A DNA stretch of 36,848 nucleotides from Sphingomonadales bacterium (lineage in GTDB: Bacteria > Pseudomonadota > Alphaproteobacteria > Sphingomonadales > Sphingomonadaceae), in the NCBI GenBank assembly GCA_009993585.1, contig JAACTG010000113.1, forward strand, positions 36,455-73,302, given 5' to 3'. Shown piece by piece: positions 32,870 through 36,848 of the stretch. Position 1 is the first letter of the stretch. Every line of letters starts with the position of its first letter. The position numbers and the translations under genes are program-made. Below the pieces are notes generated by a model. The model made no database searches and was not told the DNA's origin. It saw only the letters and a list, made by a program, of their open reading frames with translations.

Positions 32870-34864
32870 TTACCCTTTCGCATTTGGCGCCTCTCGTTGG
32901 CTCCGGAACCGATTCAACGAAAAACCAACAATGATCGCTAGCAGCATAATAAACTGCGCGGCGGTGGATTGGACGGTCGGAAACAGTCCTATCGCCGACA
33001 CGCGCGGAACATTTGACAGTGGCGCAATGTCGATCAAGCCTGCTTCTTGCAGGGCGGCGATCCCTTTACCCACCAGAACTATGGTCAGGACAGCCATCAG
33101 CCAGGAACTGTATCTGAAGAAGGTCGCTATCGGCAATTTCCGACTGTAACGAAGCATTGCCCAGGCAATCGCACCGAGGAGCAGGGCCGCAGTCCCAGCC
33201 CCCGCAAGCATCGCGGCCCCGCTGCCTTGCGCCCAAAGCGCGGCGTAGAAAAGGATCGTTTCGAACACTTCGCGATACACGACGACGAAGGCGAGGCCGA
33301 ACAGGAACCAGCCTGATTTTCGATCAAGCGCCTTGGAGAGCTTTTCCTGGATATAACGCTGCCACTGACCCGCCTGGGCTTTGCCATGCATCCAGATCCC
33401 GACCGACAGGAGTATCACCGCTGCAAGAATCGATCCGAAGCCCTCGGTAAGTTCTCGGCTGGCCCCGCTGATCCCGATCGCATAGGTTGCTACCACCCAG
33501 GTTGCGCCGCCGGCGATGAGCGCGCCAGCCCAGCCACCATGAACATAACGCAGTGCATCACGTCGTTCGGCTTTGCCGAGAAAGGCAATCATCGCGACGA
33601 CGATAAGCAGCGCCTCTACGCCTTCACGCAAGAGCACCGTGAAGGCACCGATAAAGGAAGCCGTGCCGCTGGTTGCATCAGGTGATAGCACCCGTTCGAC
33701 ATCGTCGAAGAGCGTGTTCAATATCGCCGCCTGGGTGGCAATTGTTTCGACCGGTGCGCCTTGATCAATGGAAGCACGATATTCGCCCATGCTGCGTTCG
33801 ATATGGCTCAAAAGAGTAGCGTCGCGGGCGCCAAGGGCCGGTTCGATCGGCTCAAAGCCGTCCAGATAGGCCGCCAGAGCGAGCTTTTTGGCGGCGCTTC
33901 GGTCTCCCGACCGATAGGCATTCACACTCTGTTCGAGCTTCGATCGAACCACCTCAAGAGAAGCCACCCCATTCGTCGTCGCCATGACAGCTTCCGGATG
34001 CCGGCGCAGATATGCCATGACAGCGTCTGCCTTAGCGGGGCCGATGGCGTCTGCGAGCGCTTCTGGAGTCTTGTCGACCAGTGCTTCGAGATCGGGAATT
34101 TGCTTGCGCACTGCGGGATCGGACTTCCAGATTGCCTCTCCTTGCTCCGCCAGCTCCTCGGGAAACGCGAAAGTCCCAGCTTTGAAGGCGAGATTCCAAC
34201 GATCGCCAACGGGCAACGACGAAAAGCTTTGCATCGCGGTGCCATCGATCCCGTTGCTGATCACCTGCTGTAGCGCGAACAGACTGCGTTGACGCGCTCG
34301 TTCGCGATCGGTGAAAGCTACAGGAGGGGTAGCAAGCTTGGCGGCGTTCGGGCCTTTGCCATTCCCCGACACGCCGTGGCAACTCGCGCAATTCTGGGCG
34401 AACAACGTGTTGCCCCTTGCCAGATCAGGCGGCGATTTTGACGCCAGCGCAATCGGGTATGCCTTGAGGAGATTGGCAGCTATCCGATGGGCTAGAGATG
34501 CCACATCCTCAGCTGTGCCCTTAGCCGCAATGAGAGATTTCAGGCGTTTCGAATCCGTCAGAAGACGACCCCGCTCGGGCTTGCTTGGCAACGACGCGAG
34601 CCGTTCGGAAATTGTGTCAGCGAACTCGTTCATTTCCGCGAACTCGGTCTGGCTGACAACGGCGCCATTCGTGACCGCGCCAGAATAATCGACCGCGATA
34701 TAATCGAGAAGCTGCCATGATGTTTGAACGTCGTCGGTCGCTGCCGACGCGGGGAGCGCGATCAGCAGGGCGGCGAGGAGCGCGCTCAGCATGGCAAGCA
34801 GTCGGAGCACCTCGCCACGCGGATACCCGCTAGCGGCGGCAGCACATTTCTTTGGGTAAGTCAT
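32870..34864 (-). CDS. cytochrome c - FTR1 iron permease fusion
   Basis: A 664-aa protein. The signal peptide/anchor (about 20-42) is followed by a periplasmic helical part. A c-type cytochrome domain has the haem motif CASCHG (about 158-163) and a downstream Met in the GTAMQSF region. A second helical section leads into a seven-helix FTR1 permease with the paired iron motifs REGVE (about 412) and REVFE (about 528). FTR1 imports ferric iron from an oxidase reaction, so the fused cytochrome probably supplies the oxidation step. This fusion is known in bacteria. It is downstream of a predicted outer-membrane protein with a Fur-like box; regulation by iron is inferred. Confidence 0.9.
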   Translation of the reverse strand: MTYPKKCAAAASGYPRGEVLRLLAMLSALLAALLIALPASAATDDVQTSWQLLDYIAVDYSGAVTNGAVVSQTEFAEMNEFADTISERLASLPSKPERGRLLTDSKRLKSLIAAKGTAEDVASLAHRIAANLLKAYPIALASKSPPDLARGNTLFAQNCASCHGVSGNGKGPNAAKLATPPVAFTDRERARQRSLFALQQVISNGIDGTAMQSFSSLPVGDRWNLAFKAGTFAFPEELAEQGEAIWKSDPAVRKQIPDLEALVDKTPEALADAIGPAKADAVMAYLRRHPEAVMATTNGVASLEVVRSKLEQSVNAYRSGDRSAAKKLALAAYLDGFEPIEPALGARDATLLSHIERSMGEYRASIDQGAPVETIATQAAILNTLFDDVERVLSPDATSGTASFIGAFTVLLREGVEALLIVVAMIAFLGKAERRDALRYVHGGWAGALIAGGATWVVATYAIGISGASRELTEGFGSILAAVILLSVGIWMHGKAQAGQWQRYIQEKLSKALDRKSGWFLFGLAFVVVYREVFETILFYAALWAQGSGAAMLAGAGTAALLLGAIAWAMLRYSRKLPIATFFRYSSWLMAVLTIVLVGKGIAALQEAGLIDIAPLSNVPRVSAIGLFPTVQSTAAQFIMLLAIIVGFSLNRFRSQREAPNAKG

Positions 34865-34989
34865 TCTTCAGCTTAGTCCTTCGGAGATACTACAGGTTCT
34901 AGCTAATTGCGACAAACTCTTATTAGCGTCACGACCCAAACAGAGATCGGAGCTTGCTAATTGCGGACGGTAGCGCGGGCGGAACATGA

Positions 34990-35727
34990 TTAGAATCGGA
35001 ACTCATAGTCGATGAGCAGTCGGAACTGGCCATCTGCTTCGTCGCGGGCGGCTCCGATCGCGTAAAGATAACCGCCTTCAAGCTCGAGCTCGCCTTTGCC
35101 GGGCAATCCTTCGATTTCAAACTTCGCTACCGGACCCAGAAAATGATCGGCGCGCGTCAAGAATTTGCGCGAGCTTCCGAGTTCGCCGAGTGCAACTGCG
35201 CCCAGCCGAAAATCACCGATAACCGCATAATCGGCCGATGCGGCGTATTCAAAAGCGATGGGGGAAGCAGTGAATTCCTTTTCCGCCACAAGATTCAAGC
35301 GCGTATCAAACCGTCCGCGTGCCCGTTGCAGCAAAAGTTTAGCCTCGACCTTGTCGGGTCCTTCGAGCGCCGCTTCATATTCGCCATAAACCGCCACATC
35401 GATCCCCAGCGACTGAATCTTCCCGATGGAGTAAATTCCTTCAACTGCAATTGCTTCCAACTCGCGTCCACTGCCTGGGCCGTCGACGAACTCGGCAACT
35501 ATTCCGCCATAGAATCGCGGTGTGAAGCCATAGGCAGCTTCCAGAACGAAAACGTTCGCACCATTGTCTGCGCCGCCGTCCACCTGGCCATAACGAGTCT
35601 CGATTTCCGCCACGCCCTCCTCGACCGTTGCGCCATAGACTTTGTCGCCGCCTGCTGGGCCGGCATACGCCGGACCTGCCCAAACGATAGCGATCGATCC
35701 GCATAAAACGGCTTTCGCAAACTTCAT
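34990..35727 (-). CDS. outer-membrane beta-barrel protein, metal-linked
   Basis: A 245-aa protein with signal peptide (MKFAKAVLCGSIAIVWAGPAYA-G). The mature part has alternating beta-strands and ends in the aromatic motif YEFRF, the outer-membrane assembly signal. Strands such as VFVLEAAYGFTPRFYGGIVAEF and ELELEGGYLYAIGAARDEADGQFRLLIDYEF support a small barrel. ATG 35727 has AGGGGAA upstream (GTG 35730 is an alternative). It is divergent from the RcnR-like sensor and upstream of the FTR1 gene on the same strand, 125 bp apart. A role in metal entry or sensing of the outer membrane is inferred. Confidence 0.75.
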   Translation of the reverse strand: MKFAKAVLCGSIAIVWAGPAYAGPAGGDKVYGATVEEGVAEIETRYGQVDGGADNGANVFVLEAAYGFTPRFYGGIVAEFVDGPGSGRELEAIAVEGIYSIGKIQSLGIDVAVYGEYEAALEGPDKVEAKLLLQRARGRFDTRLNLVAEKEFTASPIAFEYAASADYAVIGDFRLGAVALGELGSSRKFLTRADHFLGPVAKFEIEGLPGKGELELEGGYLYAIGAARDEADGQFRLLIDYEFRF

Positions 35728-35759
35728 CACCGATTCCCCTTCGATTGCGACGCGGTATA

Positions 35760-35777
35760 TATGCGATTCATTCGCAA
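35760..35777 (-). promoter_or_regulatory. Fur-like box upstream of the outer-membrane protein gene
   Basis: The minus strand reads TTGCGAATGAATCGCATA; TGCGA and TCGCA are perfect inverted arms (35762-35766, 35772-35776) with a 5-bp centre. This resembles alphaproteobacterial Fur boxes (TGCGAAT...ATTCGCA type) and lies 33 bp before the start of the outer-membrane gene. The match is by memory of the consensus, not by a computed score. Confidence 0.45.
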
Positions 35778-35837
35778 TTGCAACAAGCCTGTTGCTTTGC
35801 GCTGAATGATACCAATCTACCTTGTTCGTTGAAGTTC

Positions 35838-35856
35838 TATAGTCTAGGGGACTATA
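35838..35856. promoter_or_regulatory. candidate RcnR/CsoR-family operator
   Basis: TATAGTC (35838-35844) and GACTATA (35850-35856) flank the centre TAGGG, a palindrome with a G-tract like the type-2 operators of CsoR/RcnR proteins. It ends 4 bp before the ATG of the sensor gene, and the AGGGGA inside it is also the likely ribosome site, so binding would block expression directly. Confidence 0.65.
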
Positions 35857-35860
35857 CTAT

Positions 35861-36136
35861 ATGGCACATATCGATGCAAAACGGGGCGAACTGCTTGCGC
35901 GGATCAAGCGGATATCGGGTCAGGTCGCCGCAATCGAGCGGCAGCTGAGCGAGGATGTTTCCTGTTCCGAACTTTTGCAGCTGGTGGCGGGCACACGCGG
36001 CGCGATCAACGGCTTGATGGACGAGATCATCGTCGATCATCTCGAGGCGCATGTCTTGGGAGAGCAATTGAGCCAAGAGGAGCGATCCGCAGGAGCCGCA
36101 GAATTGATGGCCGTGATCCGGCGTTATGCGAAGTAG
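35861..36136 (+). CDS. RcnR/CsoR-family nickel/cobalt-type transcriptional repressor
   Basis: A 91-aa all-helical DUF156 metal sensor. Counting residues gives His3, Cys35, His60 and His64, the exact ligand set of E. coli RcnR for Ni(II)/Co(II), distinct from the Cys-His-Cys set of copper CsoR. Core motifs are RIKRISGQVAAIERQL, then SCSELLQLVAGTRGAINGLM. It represses its target until metal binds. The palindrome overlapping its ribosome site suggests autoregulation, and the downstream MFS exporter, 27 bp away, is the expected target. Ni/Co rather than copper or formaldehyde sensing is inferred from the ligands. Confidence 0.92.
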   Translation: MAHIDAKRGELLARIKRISGQVAAIERQLSEDVSCSELLQLVAGTRGAINGLMDEIIVDHLEAHVLGEQLSQEERSAGAAELMAVIRRYAK

Positions 36137-36163
36137 GGCTATCCAGCCGCAAAGGGATTCCAA

Positions 36164-36848
36164 TTGCTTAATATTCTCGCAAATCGGACATATCGGCACC
36201 TGTTTCTCGCCCAGATCATCGCATTGGTTGGGACAGGGCTAGCAACGATCGCTCTTGGATTGCTCGCTTATGACCTTGCGGGCAGCAATGCCGGCGCCGT
36301 TCTTGGCACCGCGTTGGCCATCAAGATGGTGGCCTATATCGGTGTCGCACCCGTCGTCGGTGCCTATGCCGATCGGCTGCCGCGAAAAGCATTACTGGTG
36401 GCGATGGACGTCGTCAGGGCTGGGGTGGCGCTGGTGTTGCCCTTCGTAGACCAGATATGGCAGATCTACGCGCTGATCTTTGTCCTCCAATCTGCCTCGG
36501 CAGCCTTTACTCCCACCTTTCAGGCGGCCATTCCAGACGTGTTGCCAGAGGAAAGGGACTACACCCGTGCGCTGTCCCTTTCGCGGCTCGCTTACGATAT
36601 GGAAAGCCTGCTCAGCCCGATGTTGGCGGCGGCACTATTGACCGTCATCACCTTCCACTGGTTGTTTGCAGGGACATCTGCCGGATTTGTGGCCTCGGCC
36701 CTGTTGGTCCTGTCGGTTAGCCTGCCAACTGCAAAGGCGGCCGCTAGAACGGTCGGCGGAGTATGGGCGCGGACAACGCGCGGCATGCGGATATATCTCA
36801 AGACGCCACGCCTGATCGGGTTGCTCGCAGTGACGCTGACTGCGGCAG
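36164..36848 (+). CDS. nreB: NreB-like nickel-resistance MFS exporter (3' end beyond window)
   Basis: The frame opens at TTG 36164 with AAAGGG about 7 nt upstream and stays open to the window end (228 codons visible). It begins LLNILANRTYRHLFLAQIIALVGTGLATIALG and has MFS helices 1-6 with the helix 2-3 loop motif GAYADRLPRKALL and a PTFQAAIPDVLPEERDY loop. This sequence type matches NreB-like nickel exporters, whose His-rich C-terminus would lie outside this window. The position right after an RcnR-like sensor supports Ni(II)/Co(II) efflux. Confidence 0.85.
   Translation, partial: MLNILANRTYRHLFLAQIIALVGTGLATIALGLLAYDLAGSNAGAVLGTALAIKMVAYIGVAPVVGAYADRLPRKALLVAMDVVRAGVALVLPFVDQIWQIYALIFVLQSASAAFTPTFQAAIPDVLPEERDYTRALSLSRLAYDMESLLSPMLAAALLTVITFHWLFAGTSAGFVASALLVLSVSLPTAKAAARTVGGVWARTTRGMRIYLKTPRLIGLLAVTLTAA

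Noticed and set aside
1-36848. CRISPR array
   Set aside because: No regularly spaced direct repeats were found on either strand.

Overview
The window looks like a chromosomal or plasmid accessory region of a sphingomonad-type alphaproteobacterium (Sphingomonas/Sphingobium/Novosphingobium-like). It is GC-rich, most gene families read as alphaproteobacterial, operons are packed with 1-4 nt overlaps, and TTG/GTG starts are common. The taxonomic call is an inference from protein flavour; no rRNA or housekeeping marker is present.

Region 1 (1-6291) is the end of an integrated phage-like or satellite element. It holds the 3' end of a possible phage tail gene (+ strand) facing a minus-strand set: tyrosine integrase, S24/LexA-like protein, two unknown proteins, an AlpA/excisionase-like DNA-binding protein, two small proteins, a winged-helix replication-type protein and two small cargo proteins. 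It ends in a displaced 3' half of tRNA-Arg(UCU), which serves as the attachment site.

Region 2 (6250-10753) is a second, older layer. A large serine recombinase has its last codons lying antisense inside that tRNA fragment. It is preceded by a tiny coupled ORF, and beyond it lie a 584-aa orphan protein and a two-gene operon of unknown function.

Region 3 (11004-14862) holds small transport and envelope genes: a frameshifted CrcB/FluC fluoride channel, a YnfA-family protein, a YeiH-family transporter, a DUF305 protein and a YVTN beta-propeller protein.

Region 4 (14990-25443) is a mobilisation and defence-like block: a multiply frameshifted PD-(D/E)xK-like pseudogene, a 963-aa MobA/MobL-type relaxase whose start codon sits in the loop of an 18-bp perfect hairpin, two different DEDD exonuclease genes and two unknown genes separated by intrinsic terminators, and an 880-aa Rad50/RloC-like ABC ATPase.

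Region 5 (25903-36848) is metal handling. A cusCBAF-type Cu(I)/Ag(I) efflux operon has the permease methionine triad at exactly 573/623/672. It is followed by a Met/Cys-rich exported protein, a cytochrome c-FTR1 fusion iron permease, an outer-membrane protein with a Fur-like box upstream, and a divergent RcnR-like sensor (H3/C35/H60/H64) with an NreB-like MFS exporter that runs off the window.

The likeliest places for undescribed biology are the relaxase (caged start codon plus about 20 copies of a short LxxV motif), the terminator-separated exonuclease cassette, the layered tRNA-Arg attachment site, and the orphan 584-aa gene linked to the serine recombinase.
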